Shown here: positions 8,232 to 16,557 of the stretch, in pieces
Numbering within the stretch: the first letter of the stretch is position 1
Layout: every line of letters starts with the position of its first letter
Assembly (NCBI GenBank): GCA_036267255.1
Contig: DATAWK010000047.1
Span: 124,001-188,000, forward strand
Length of the DNA stretch: 64,000 nt
Source of the DNA: DATAWK01 sp036267255
Lineage (GTDB): Bacteria > Acidobacteriota > Terriglobia > Terriglobales > Acidobacteriaceae
Direction of reading: 5' to 3'
Notes under the pieces: generated by a model
What the model was told of the DNA's origin: nothing
Database searches by the model: none
The model's input: only the letters and a program-made list of their open reading frames with translations
Position numbers and translations under genes: made by a program

Positions 8232-9053
8232 ATGCTGTCGCGCAGGTACATTCCGGGGCCTCCGCTGTCCGACTTCATCGGCTGCCTGTGGTATTGGGAA
8301 GGTGCGCCCGGCCCTCATACCAGGGAACGCCTGCTGCCCAACGGCGAAGCAGCCGTAATCTTCAATCTTCTCGACGAACCCATCCGCATTTACAACGCAC
8401 AGGACATCGCCCGCTATGCCGATTACGGCAATGCCGTCTTCTCCGGCGCTCGCTCCGATTGCTTTGTCATCGACGCCAATCAGCAGGAGCGCGTGATTGG
8501 CATTCAATTTCTCCCCGGCGGAGCGTTTCCATTTTTCCGCATGCCTGTTTCGGAGATGGAAGGCGCTTCGGTTTCTCTCGACGATCTTTGGCCCCGGCAG
8601 GCTGCCGAAATACGCGAGCAGCTATTGGCTGCGCCCGATGTCGATACCATGCTATACACGCTGGAGCGCTGCCTGCTGCAGCGGTTTGTGCGACCACCCG
8701 AACTGCATGACGCCGTGACGTTCGCTCTCCGGCACATTGGCGGCTCCGCCACCATCGGAAAAATCGCTGCCATCACCGATCGCATCGGCCTCAGCTCGCG
8801 CAGGTTTATTCAGGTGTTTCATCAACAGGTGGGCCTCACGCCCAAAGCCTTCTGTCGCGTGCGCCGTTTTCAGCGTGTTCTGCAATCCGTGCACAGGGTG
8901 GGTCATGTCGATTGGGCCCAGGTCGCCCTCGATTGCGGTTATTATGATCAGGCCCATTGCATCCATGATTTTCGCGCCTTCTCCGGCCTTACCCCCAGCC
9001 AATATCACAGTCAGAAGACGGACCATCTCAACCACGTGCCCATTGTGCAGTAG
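8232..9053 (+). CDS. AraC-family transcriptional regulator
   Basis: 273 residues. The N-terminal domain (about 1-160; YIPGPPLSDFIGCLWYWEG, GIQFLPGGAFPFF) resembles the effector domain often annotated DUF6597. The C-terminal double helix-turn-helix (about 170-262) carries IGLSSRRFIQVFHQQVGLTPKAF and the AraC signature ALDCGYYDQAHCIHDFRAFSGLTPSQY, each read in short stretches. A TACAAT at 8207-8212 and AGGGA at 8219-8223 suggest a very short leader. The VOC gene 82 bp downstream is the likely target or partner; such pairs are common. Confidence 0.9.
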   Translation: MLSRRYIPGPPLSDFIGCLWYWEGAPGPHTRERLLPNGEAAVIFNLLDEPIRIYNAQDIARYADYGNAVFSGARSDCFVIDANQQERVIGIQFLPGGAFPFFRMPVSEMEGASVSLDDLWPRQAAEIREQLLAAPDVDTMLYTLERCLLQRFVRPPELHDAVTFALRHIGGSATIGKIAAITDRIGLSSRRFIQVFHQQVGLTPKAFCRVRRFQRVLQSVHRVGHVDWAQVALDCGYYDQAHCIHDFRAFSGLTPSQYHSQKTDHLNHVPIVQ

Positions 9054-9135
9054 ACGCCCATTGTGCAATAGGTAAAATTTTTACAATCCAACCGTTGCGT
9101 GTAAGAGAGAAAATGGATACGTCAAGGAGGGAACC

Positions 9136-9579
9136 ATGTCCGTAAAGGCGATTCCAGACGGGTATCACAGCGTGCAGCCCTATCTGATCTTCAACGGTGC
9201 TGCGGAAGCGATCGAGTTCTACAAAAAGGCTTTTGGCGCGACCGAACGTCTATGCATGAAGGGGCCGGACGGCCGCGTTGGCCACGCGGAAATTGAGATC
9301 GGCGATTCCTGCATCATGATGGCGGATGAGCATCCGCAAATAGGAGCATTCAGCCCAACGCACTACGGTGGTTCGCCGGTCAGCATCATGATCTACGCGA
9401 AGGATTGTGATGCCATGTACCGTCAGGCGCTCGCAGCCGGAGCCGCCAGTCAGCGCGAGCCTGCGGATCAGTTCTACGGAGATCGCATGGCCGGCGTGAA
9501 AGACCCCTTCGGCTATCAGTGGTATATCGCAACCCACATCAAAGACGTGTCGAAAGAGGAACTGGAGAAGCCTCACTAA
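9136..9579 (+). CDS. VOC-superfamily (PhnB/glyoxalase-like) protein
   Basis: 147 residues. It opens PDGYHSVQPYLIFNGAAEAI, the characteristic beginning of the PhnB-like branch of the vicinal-oxygen-chelate fold, and continues with GRVGHAEIEIGDSCIMMADE and DPFGYQWYIATH. Possible metal residues are H of GHAEI and the C-terminal Glu/His, but members are mostly uncharacterised, and functions range from isomerase or lyase to antibiotic binding. The start is supported by AAGGAGGGAACC directly upstream. It follows the AraC regulator, which may control it. No signal peptide. Confidence 0.88.
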   Translation: MSVKAIPDGYHSVQPYLIFNGAAEAIEFYKKAFGATERLCMKGPDGRVGHAEIEIGDSCIMMADEHPQIGAFSPTHYGGSPVSIMIYAKDCDAMYRQALAAGAASQREPADQFYGDRMAGVKDPFGYQWYIATHIKDVSKEELEKPH

Positions 9580-9594
9580 GAGCGACGCACCAAT

Positions 9595-10884
9595 TTACGG
9601 TTGCCCTTTGGCCCAGTTTTCCAGTCCGCCCGTCACGCGCAACAGTCCTAACTGGGCACGCTCCACCGCAAAGTCCGCACTCAGCATGTCGATATAGCTG
9701 AGGCGCTCATCGATGCGGGATTGCTCCGCCTGCTTCGGTGTCACCGCCGGAGTGTTGGCTGCGCCGGAGCCATTCTGCATTTGCGTCAGCACGCTGTCGA
9801 GCGTGTCCTTGGCCAGTTCCTGTTTCAGCTTGGCCACGTCCTCCTCGGCTTGCAACTCTTTCAGACTGTGCCACAGCGCAGCGTCTTGTTCGTTGATCTC
9901 GATCCTGGCCTGTTCTGCCTGGTGACGCGTGTGTGCGGCTGCGGCGCTCGACTCGATCGCCTTTGCCTTGCGCGTCGGATCGAAAATCGGAAACGTGGCT
10001 TGAAAGCCGATGCCAAAATTGTTCTGCTGAAAGTTCAGGTAGTACTGGTTGTAATTGTTGAAGTTGGAGAAGCGGCTGTACTGCATGTACGACTCCACCG
10101 TGGGCCGGTATTTCTGGTGCTCATCGCCAAATGCCGTATACATGCTCGATTCCGCCGTCGCAAATGCCGCCTGCACTGCGGGATTCTGCGGTGCCGGTTT
10201 GCTCATCGTGTCGATGTCCAGATCGGGCAGCGCGGGAACACTGCGCGCATCCGCGGTAATGGAATCTGCCGGCAATCCCGTCAGGTTCGCGAGATGCTGC
10301 CGTAGCTCCTCCGCATGATCTTCCAACTGCATTTGTTGCAGATGCATTTGCGCGCGTGTCAGCCGGGCGCGTGTCATCGCCACTCTGCTGTCCATTCCTG
10401 CGGCCACGCGATTTTCCACGATGGAGATCAGTTGATCCGCATCGTTCATCGCTTCTTTCAACGCAGCAATCTGGCGATTCGTCTTGTCCAGCTCCAGGTA
10501 GGTTGAGGAAGTATCGAAAATCACCTGTTGCCGCGCGTCTTTCAAGGAAAATGTTGTAGCCTTCAGGGCCGCGCGGGCAGAGCGAACGTAGTCCTTCTGC
10601 GCAGAACTGAACAGGAGCGACTGCGATTGAACATTGAACAGCGTTGGGTTGCCCAGCGGAAAGCCGTAAGAGTAGCCCAATCCTGCGCCAATGGAGAAGT
10701 TTGGAATGTAGGCATCGTGCGTCTCCATCAGCGCGCCGCGTGCTCGCGACTGATCGGCCTCAGCAATGCGGACTTTGTTGCTGTTGCTCAAGGCCAGGTC
10801 CACCGCGGTATACAGAGACACTTGTGCGCAGGCCGCCGCGCCCAGCAAAACCCAGATCGCAATGCCTGCGAGCACACTTCTCAA
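9595..10884 (-). CDS. TolC-family outer-membrane efflux channel
   Basis: About 429 residues. A signal peptide (RSVLAGIAIWVLLGAAACAQ) is followed by two OEP-type helical repeats: SLYTAVDLALSNSNKVRIAE at the start, and in the second half QATFPIFDPTRKAKAIESSAA and a long coiled stretch (RIEINEQDAALWHSLKELQ). It forms the outer-membrane exit duct of a tripartite pump. I chose TTG 10884 because GAGG (10895-10898) precedes it and it begins the signal peptide; a GTG at 10980 would add a 32-residue non-signal extension. Third gene of the adaptor-TPR-channel operon. Confidence 0.85.
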   Translation of the reverse strand: MRSVLAGIAIWVLLGAAACAQVSLYTAVDLALSNSNKVRIAEADQSRARGALMETHDAYIPNFSIGAGLGYSYGFPLGNPTLFNVQSQSLLFSSAQKDYVRSARAALKATTFSLKDARQQVIFDTSSTYLELDKTNRQIAALKEAMNDADQLISIVENRVAAGMDSRVAMTRARLTRAQMHLQQMQLEDHAEELRQHLANLTGLPADSITADARSVPALPDLDIDTMSKPAPQNPAVQAAFATAESSMYTAFGDEHQKYRPTVESYMQYSRFSNFNNYNQYYLNFQQNNFGIGFQATFPIFDPTRKAKAIESSAAAAHTRHQAEQARIEINEQDAALWHSLKELQAEEDVAKLKQELAKDTLDSVLTQMQNGSGAANTPAVTPKQAEQSRIDERLSYIDMLSADFAVERAQLGLLRVTGGLENWAKGQP

Positions 10885-11001
10885 AATACACTTACCTCGT
10901 TCCGCTATCGGTCGCACTGCAAAGGCTGATTCTATATGGCCCAGCCGTCTCTCTGGCAGCTCAATGTTCCGGGGTAACACCTTGGGCCACTCTCTTCGAT
11001 G

Positions 11002-11994
11002 TTAGTCGGAATGCCAATTGGCGGCTGCGTAACCGCTGGCCAGCGCTTTTGCAATGGCATATTGCTGCTGCGCCGCTTGTTCCTGCCCCTGCATGTTCAG
11101 CAGCTCGCCCAACTGTACATACACCCGGAATACCGGCGCATCTTCCGTCTGGTTGCTCGATGTCAGATATTGCCGGAGCATCGTTTCTGCCAGTGGCAGG
11201 TTATGTTTGTACTTCATCAGTGTCGAAGCCCCATCCACCAGCGCGCTGCTGTGCTTTGTATCCACGGCTATGCCATGCTGTACCGCCTGCTCCATCACCG
11301 GAAAGTTATTTTCCTTGCCGTAGAACGACGCCAGGTTCATCCATGCCTGCGCAGGATCGTTCGATTCCACCGTGGCCAGCTTCAGTTCCCGTTCCGCCGC
11401 TGCATTGTCCTTGCTCTTGATTGCGATCTGCGCCAGCAGCTCGTGATATTTCCCTGCATCCAGCGGCTTCATTTTTTCTGCCAGCCCCTGTGCTTTGTCC
11501 AGGCCGCCGCCTAGAACGCTTGGGGCCTCGACAGTAAATTCACCCAGGTCGGCCAAAGCGGCGGTATTCTTCGCATCCAGCTGCACGGCAGTTTCAAATT
11601 CCGAATGAACTTTCTTCGCAATTCCGTAAGCGTTGAACATCGAGGCATGTTCTGCCTGCTCTCCGTAGGCGCGGCCCAGCCAGTCGTGAAATTCGCTGTT
11701 GTCGAACTGCGCCTGCACCGCAGCCTCACAGGCATGGGCTGCATCCTGCCACAGCTGCTCCTGAAAGTGCACCCTGCAGAGCAGATTGTTGGCTTGCGCA
11801 TCCTGCGGATTGGCAGCCAGAATTTTTTTCAACGCGGTAATTGCGTCATTCGCCTGACCGCTATTCAGCATGGAGCGAATATCTGCATAGTCCCCGTTGT
11901 TCCTGGCAGTGTTCGGCAACGCACGCAGGGCCTGCGAAAAAAATGCAGCCACAAAGAGGCAAACGATCCACGTTTTTCGAGAAATATAGCTCAC
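11002..11994 (-). CDS. Secreted/periplasmic TPR-repeat protein of the efflux operon
   Basis: 330 residues. The N-terminus (WIVCLFVAAFFSQALRALP) is a signal peptide or anchor. Several tetratricopeptide-like units follow, e.g. GQANDAITALKKILAANPQD and FETAVQLDAKNTAALADLGE, reaching the C-terminus (LLNMQGQEQAAQQQYAIAKA). It starts 3 bp after the adaptor gene stop and ends 117 bp before the chosen channel start, so it belongs to this operon. A TPR protein between adaptor and channel is not part of standard tripartite pumps; it may serve as an assembly scaffold, which is inference. Confidence 0.8.
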   Translation of the reverse strand: MSYISRKTWIVCLFVAAFFSQALRALPNTARNNGDYADIRSMLNSGQANDAITALKKILAANPQDAQANNLLCRVHFQEQLWQDAAHACEAAVQAQFDNSEFHDWLGRAYGEQAEHASMFNAYGIAKKVHSEFETAVQLDAKNTAALADLGEFTVEAPSVLGGGLDKAQGLAEKMKPLDAGKYHELLAQIAIKSKDNAAAERELKLATVESNDPAQAWMNLASFYGKENNFPVMEQAVQHGIAVDTKHSSALVDGASTLMKYKHNLPLAETMLRQYLTSSNQTEDAPVFRVYVQLGELLNMQGQEQAAQQQYAIAKALASGYAAANWHSD

Positions 11995-11997
11995 AGT

Positions 11998-13245
11998 CTA
12001 TTGGACGTTGCGGACCTTCATCCCGTTGCGCAAAGATGTGCCATCCGGCGCAGACAGCGCCACGGCGGCATGCTCGTCGATCCCGGACAGCACCTGAACC
12101 ATCGTCAGGTTCTCGGCGCCAATCTGGATTGGCACTCTGCGCAGACGATCGCCAACAATCTGGTATACAAAATTGTTGTTGCCGTCGGGATGCAGCGCTT
12201 CCCGTGGAACCGTCAGTACGTTGTTCTCGCGCATCGTCAATACATTGAGCGTCACATTTGTGTTGGGTATCAGCACTCCGTCGGAATCGTCTACAGCAAT
12301 GATCGCCTCTCCAACATGCCGCGTTCCATAGCCGATGATGTTCGACGGCGTGCGCACAACATGGCCATGCCAGGTGCGATTGGGCTTCGCATTCCAAAAA
12401 ATGCTGACCCTCTGGCCCACAGACAGACGGCCAATCTCCGGCTCATCGAAATAGCCGAGTATCTGGATATGCGTCAGGTCCGCCAGTTTCAACAGGGTAT
12501 CTCCGGCCTGCACATATTCGCTGGGCTTTACCGGAATGGAATAGACCGTGCCTTGAAAGGGCGCGCGCACAATTTCCTGTTGCAGTGTGTCCTGCGCCGC
12601 CTGATAGGCCGCCTGCGCATTGGCCAGGTCCGCGGCCACGCGTTGCTGATCCACGCTCGCGTGCGGCTGCGTCTTTTGCAGCTCCAGATCATGCAGCGTG
12701 ATATTGGCCATCGCCAGCTGGTTCTTTGCGTCGGAAACTTCGTTAGGCGATGCCGAGCCGCTCTGTTCCAGCTTGGTCAGCGTCGCCAGTGTCGCGGCCA
12801 GCTGATCTCGATTGGTGCGCGCCTTCGCAGTATTGGCAGCCAACTGCAGTTGCTCCAGGCGCGTGCCGCCTTGCTGAAAGGCATTCGTCTGTGCCTGTGC
12901 GGTGCGCAGCGCCGCCAGTGCGGCAGCCACTTGCGCCTGGGCCGCGCTGTCATCCATGGCAAGCAGCAGTTTTCCTTTTGCAACCATCTCGCCCGGGTGA
13001 ACGTAGACTGCCTTCACCGTGCCCGCCATCGGACTGTGCGCTTCAAAATTCTGTTGCGGCTCAACAATCCCGTTGGTGGGCAGCGTGTTGATCAGATCCT
13101 GCCGCTGCACCGTCGCCGTTCGGATCAGGACTACGCTCGACGTAAAGTGACGCACCACCAATACCAGCAGCACCACGACTGCTGCGATGGCAATCCAGCG
13201 TGTCCCACTCGATTTTCGATTTCCCGTAGATGTGTTCGCGGCCAT
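11998..13245 (-). CDS. HlyD/RND-type periplasmic adaptor (membrane fusion protein)
   Basis: 415 residues. A single N-terminal membrane anchor (WIAIAAVVVLLVLVVRHF) is followed by the biotinyl-lipoyl half-motifs FEAHSPMAGTVKAVYVHPGE and IVRAPFQGTVYSIPVKPSEY, which flank a long alpha-hairpin rich in Ala/Gln/Leu (about 95-215). The beta-barrel and membrane-proximal domain complete the fold. It bridges an inner-membrane pump to TolC. No RND or ABC pump gene is adjacent, so the partner must be elsewhere or unconventional. First gene of the three-gene minus-strand operon. Confidence 0.9.
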   Translation of the reverse strand: MAANTSTGNRKSSGTRWIAIAAVVVLLVLVVRHFTSSVVLIRTATVQRQDLINTLPTNGIVEPQQNFEAHSPMAGTVKAVYVHPGEMVAKGKLLLAMDDSAAQAQVAAALAALRTAQAQTNAFQQGGTRLEQLQLAANTAKARTNRDQLAATLATLTKLEQSGSASPNEVSDAKNQLAMANITLHDLELQKTQPHASVDQQRVAADLANAQAAYQAAQDTLQQEIVRAPFQGTVYSIPVKPSEYVQAGDTLLKLADLTHIQILGYFDEPEIGRLSVGQRVSIFWNAKPNRTWHGHVVRTPSNIIGYGTRHVGEAIIAVDDSDGVLIPNTNVTLNVLTMRENNVLTVPREALHPDGNNNFVYQIVGDRLRRVPIQIGAENLTMVQVLSGIDEHAAVALSAPDGTSLRNGMKVRNVQ

Positions 13246-13259
13246 GATTACAAAGGGTC

Positions 13260-13288
13260 AGTATATAAGACGTAACGCTGCCGTAACG
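13260..13288 (-). promoter_or_regulatory. Putative promoter and direct-repeat operator of the efflux operon
   Basis: On the minus strand TATACT (13265-13260) fits a -10 box; transcription would start about 8 bases before the adaptor ATG. On the plus strand CGTAACG occurs twice in the same orientation (13271-13277 and 13282-13288), 11 bp apart, where a -35 box would lie. Same-face direct repeats of this period are typical of OmpR/PhoB-type or similar regulators. Confidence 0.4.
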
Positions 13289-13413
13289 GATTCAATTTTC
13301 AACTGGTTACCTGTGTTCCGTCGAAGATACTTCCTCGCATGCAGCAAGCCTTCGCCCACCGCCGGAATCTTCGCGCGCATCGCCATCGAATTTCTCCTCG
13401 GTACAATATTGGT

Positions 13414-13815
13414 ATGACCGCCAAAGCACCCCGCTATACCGAGGATCATGCGAAAGCCGGCCTCGATTTTGCATTCCCTGACATTGAGACCTGGCCGAAC
13501 CAGTTTCCCGCCTATGAAATCGTCATCGACGATCCCGAGTTCACCTCCGTCTGTCCCAAGACCGGGCTGCCGGATTTTGGCGTCATCACGCTCCGCTACA
13601 TGCCGCGCGACCGTTGTCTGGAACTGAAGTCGTGGAAGGAATATCTCTTCAGCTATCGCAACCTGGGCATCTTTCAGGAAAACATCGCCAATCAGGTTCT
13701 CGAAGATGTGGTCAAGGCCTGCCATCCCATCTGGGCCGTCGTCCGCGGCGATTTCCGTCCCCGCGGCGGCATCTCCACCGTCATCGAAGCGCGCTGGCCC
13801 CGCCCGCAGGTTTAG
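13414..13815 (+). CDS. queF: QueF, NADPH-dependent preQ0 reductase
   Basis: 133 residues, the usual length of unimodular QueF. The catalytic Cys47 and Asp54 lie in TSVCPKTGLPDFG, the substrate-binding Glu89 in NLGIFQENIANQ, and the QueF motif ELKSWKEYLFSYRN is present. It reduces the nitrile of 7-cyano-7-deazaguanine to the aminomethyl group of preQ1 for queuosine in tRNA. ATG 13414 is chosen because the upstream extension is not protein-like; TACAAT at 13402-13407 leaves only 6 bases before the start, suggesting a leaderless mRNA. Confidence 0.95.
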   Translation: MTAKAPRYTEDHAKAGLDFAFPDIETWPNQFPAYEIVIDDPEFTSVCPKTGLPDFGVITLRYMPRDRCLELKSWKEYLFSYRNLGIFQENIANQVLEDVVKACHPIWAVVRGDFRPRGGISTVIEARWPRPQV

Positions 13816-13901
13816 GAAATCGGGTCAGGCGGCGTCACGAAAATCTGCGTCAGAAAAAATTAATCCAACTTCTATGCGTCTGCCTGCTATGCTGACCGCG
13901 C

Positions 13902-15158
13902 ATGACCAAACCTGTCCCCGGAATGCGTGCGGCCTGGGTTGCGCTGGCGCTGCTCACGCTCCTCAATCTCTTCAATTTTCTCGATCGCTACATCCTGCCC
14001 GGCGTACAGCCGCTGGTGCAGCGCGAATTTCATGTCAGCGATGAGCGCATGGGCGCGCTCACCTTTGCCTTTTTCATCACCTATATGATCGCTGCTCCGC
14101 TCACCGGCTGGCTCGGAGATCATTTCCCGCGCAAGCCGCTCATCATTGCCGGTGCCCTAATCTGGAGCGTCTCCACGCTCTTCACCGCCTTTGTGCACAG
14201 CTATGACGAACTCTATTTCCGTCACGCGATCGTCGGCATCGGCGAGGCCAGCTTCAGCATCTTCGCACCCGCCCTGCTCTCCGATTTCTGGCCGGAAGAG
14301 CAGCGCAATCGCATCCTCACAATTTTTTATCTCTCGCTTCCCGTCGGTGCCGCGCTCGGCTACATCGTCGGTGGCACCCTGGGCAATGCCTACGGCTGGC
14401 GCGCTCCTTTCTATGTTTCCGCCGTGCCCGGCATTTTGCTTGCCGGGTTAATCTTTTTCTTCATGCGGGAACCAAAGCGCGGCGCGTCCGAACATCTGGC
14501 GCCAACAAAAGACCGCGCTACCTACGCCGGTCTCTTCCGCAACCGCGCCTACTGGACTGCCACGCTCGGCATGGCCATGATGGTCTTTTCTCTCGGCGGC
14601 ATCTCCGTCTGGATGCCGACCTTTCTCTATCGCAATGCGCATTACTCGCTCCCGGCGGCCAATCAGTTACTGGGCGTCATCACCGTGGTCGATGGCATCG
14701 CCGGAACCTGGTTCGGAGGATGGCTGGCGCAACGCTGGCTGCGCACCAATCACTCCGCTCTCTATCTCATCTCTGCCTGGAGCGTTTTGCTGGCGATCCC
14801 CGCCGCAGTCTTCACATTTTTCGGCCCGCGCAGTGTCATGGTGCCCTCGCTGGCTGTCGCGGAATTCATGCTGTTCCTCAACACCGGCCCGCTGAACGCC
14901 GCCATCGTGAACGCCGTATCGGCGCCGGTTCGTTCCACCGCCATCGCCATTGAGCTGTTCGTCATTCATGCCATCGGCGATGCGCCTTCCCCACGCATCA
15001 TCGGCTGGATCTCCGACCATAGCTCCTTGCCCATGGGCCTGGCTCTGACGCTGGTCACCATGCTGCTCTCCGGCGGCCTGCTCCTTCTCGGTGCGCGCTA
15101 CGCGCCGCCTGTCGATCCGGCACTGGTCGAAACCGGTAACCTCGGTGCGGCCACCTGA
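13902..15158 (+). CDS. MFS transporter (Spinster-like)
   Basis: 418 residues with about 12 membrane helices. The N-terminal half shows NFLDRYILPGVQPLVQREF and the MFS loop GWLGDHFPRKPLIIAGALIW; the phrase GIGEASFSIFAPALLSDFWP is characteristic of Spinster-like members. The second half has a matching set (GGWLAQRWLRTNHSALYLIS). It is probably a proton- or gradient-coupled exporter of a lipid-like or small organic substrate; the substrate is not readable. TATGCT at 13888-13893 lies 8 bases before the ATG. It runs in the same direction as the glycosyltransferase 62 bp downstream. Confidence 0.85.
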   Translation: MTKPVPGMRAAWVALALLTLLNLFNFLDRYILPGVQPLVQREFHVSDERMGALTFAFFITYMIAAPLTGWLGDHFPRKPLIIAGALIWSVSTLFTAFVHSYDELYFRHAIVGIGEASFSIFAPALLSDFWPEEQRNRILTIFYLSLPVGAALGYIVGGTLGNAYGWRAPFYVSAVPGILLAGLIFFFMREPKRGASEHLAPTKDRATYAGLFRNRAYWTATLGMAMMVFSLGGISVWMPTFLYRNAHYSLPAANQLLGVITVVDGIAGTWFGGWLAQRWLRTNHSALYLISAWSVLLAIPAAVFTFFGPRSVMVPSLAVAEFMLFLNTGPLNAAIVNAVSAPVRSTAIAIELFVIHAIGDAPSPRIIGWISDHSSLPMGLALTLVTMLLSGGLLLLGARYAPPVDPALVETGNLGAAT

Positions 15159-15220
15159 GATGGCATACCGCTCCCGTAGTTCTGCATGCATCGCACAAAA
15201 ACCGGCATACTGAAATCAGC

Positions 15221-16447
15221 ATGCATGCATGGAAATTTCTCCTGACAGCTCCGCATCTCTTTGCAGCATTGGCCTGGCTCATTGCCATCGCGTGGCTCAG
15301 CCGCATCGTCCAGGCTCTGGTCATGTTGCCGCGCGTCCCGGATTTATTGCGCCCGGAATACGCCGCAGCCTCCGAACCAACGCCGTGGCCGTCGCTGGCC
15401 GTCGTTGTCCCCGCCAGAAATGAAGCGAAGGCCATCACGGCAACCCTGCAAAATCTGCTCGCAGGCGATTATCCCCATCTGCAGATTATCGCCGTCGACG
15501 ATCGCTCGACCGACGCAACCGGCACGCTGATGGAATCCGTCGCCGCGCAACCCAATGCAAAAGACGGCAAGCTGCGCGTCCTCCATGTGTCGGAACTTCC
15601 CGAAGGCTGGCTGGGCAAACCGCACGCGATGGCTCTGGCCGTCCAGGCAACGCAGGCCGACTGGCTGCTCTTTACCGATGCCGATGTCCTCTTCACGCCG
15701 AATGTCTTCCGCCGCGCCATTGCCTTTGCGGAAAAAAGCCGCGCCGATCATCTCGTCGTCTATCCCACGCTGATCCTGAAAGGCATCGGCGAGCATCTCT
15801 TCCTCGCTTTTTTCCAAAGCTTCTCCGTCTGGGCAGGCCGTGCGTGGAAGATTCCCGATCCGCGCGCCAAACGCGACTTCATCGGCGTCGGTGCCTTCAA
15901 CCTGATGCGGCGCAGCGTCTACGACGCGCTCGGCGGCTACGAATCGTTCCGCATGGAGGTGCTTGAAGACATGTGCATGGGCCAGCGCATCAAACAGTCC
16001 GGCTATCGGCAGCGCGTCGCCTTCGGTCGAGATATGGTGCGTGTTCGCTGGGCGGAAAGCGCCATGGGCATCGTCGAAAATCTCACCAAGAACATGTTCG
16101 CCGCCTTTCGTTTTCGCATCTCTTTCCTGCTGGCCGTCTGCGTCGGCGTCGTGCTTTTATGTCTCACGCCCTTCGTCGCTCTCTTCGTTCCCGGCCACGC
16201 CTTTCCGTTTGCCGCCTGTTGGGCCGGAGTCGCAACGTTTATCGCGCTGCTGCTGCTCAACCTGCGCTACTGGCCGCATACCCGCATCTCACCCTGGTAT
16301 CTGGTCTTCTTTCCCGTGGGTACGCTGCTGTTTCTCTACGCCATGCTGCGCTCCATGACGTTGACCCTGTGGCGCGGCGGCGTTATCTGGCGTGGAACTC
16401 TTTACCCGCTGGCCGAATTGCGCCGTCACGCCGGGCGCTTGGAGTAA
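15221..16447 (+). CDS. Membrane-bound family 2 glycosyltransferase
   Basis: 408 residues. An N-terminal membrane helix is followed by a GT2 catalytic domain (about 50-290): LAVVVPARNEAKAITATLQN, the AVDDRSTD nucleotide motif, the DxD site LLFTDADVLF, and GVGAFNLMRRSVYDALGGYE with the ED of VLEDMCMG. Two or more C-terminal helices end in a basic tail. The closest families I can think of are the hopene-associated (HpnB/HpnI) and carotenoid (CrtQ) glycosyltransferases, so a lipid acceptor is plausible given the squalene genes nearby. Donor and acceptor are not determined by sequence alone. Confidence 0.83.
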   Translation: MHAWKFLLTAPHLFAALAWLIAIAWLSRIVQALVMLPRVPDLLRPEYAAASEPTPWPSLAVVVPARNEAKAITATLQNLLAGDYPHLQIIAVDDRSTDATGTLMESVAAQPNAKDGKLRVLHVSELPEGWLGKPHAMALAVQATQADWLLFTDADVLFTPNVFRRAIAFAEKSRADHLVVYPTLILKGIGEHLFLAFFQSFSVWAGRAWKIPDPRAKRDFIGVGAFNLMRRSVYDALGGYESFRMEVLEDMCMGQRIKQSGYRQRVAFGRDMVRVRWAESAMGIVENLTKNMFAAFRFRISFLLAVCVGVVLLCLTPFVALFVPGHAFPFAACWAGVATFIALLLLNLRYWPHTRISPWYLVFFPVGTLLFLYAMLRSMTLTLWRGGVIWRGTLYPLAELRRHAGRLE

Positions 16448-16557
16448 GAGTAAGCAGACCGTAGCGTCCGGCGCGTCGAAAATGTCTTTACATCGGCATG
16501 CTTCTCTAACTGCTATACTCCACCCGCTCCCCGAAAACATTTTTTGAAGGAATCCAA

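Noticed and set aside
11605..13275. Long plus-strand frame antisense to the adaptor and TPR genes
   Set aside because: Composition is Arg/His/Leu-rich without domains, and the minus-strand genes carry signal peptides and family motifs.
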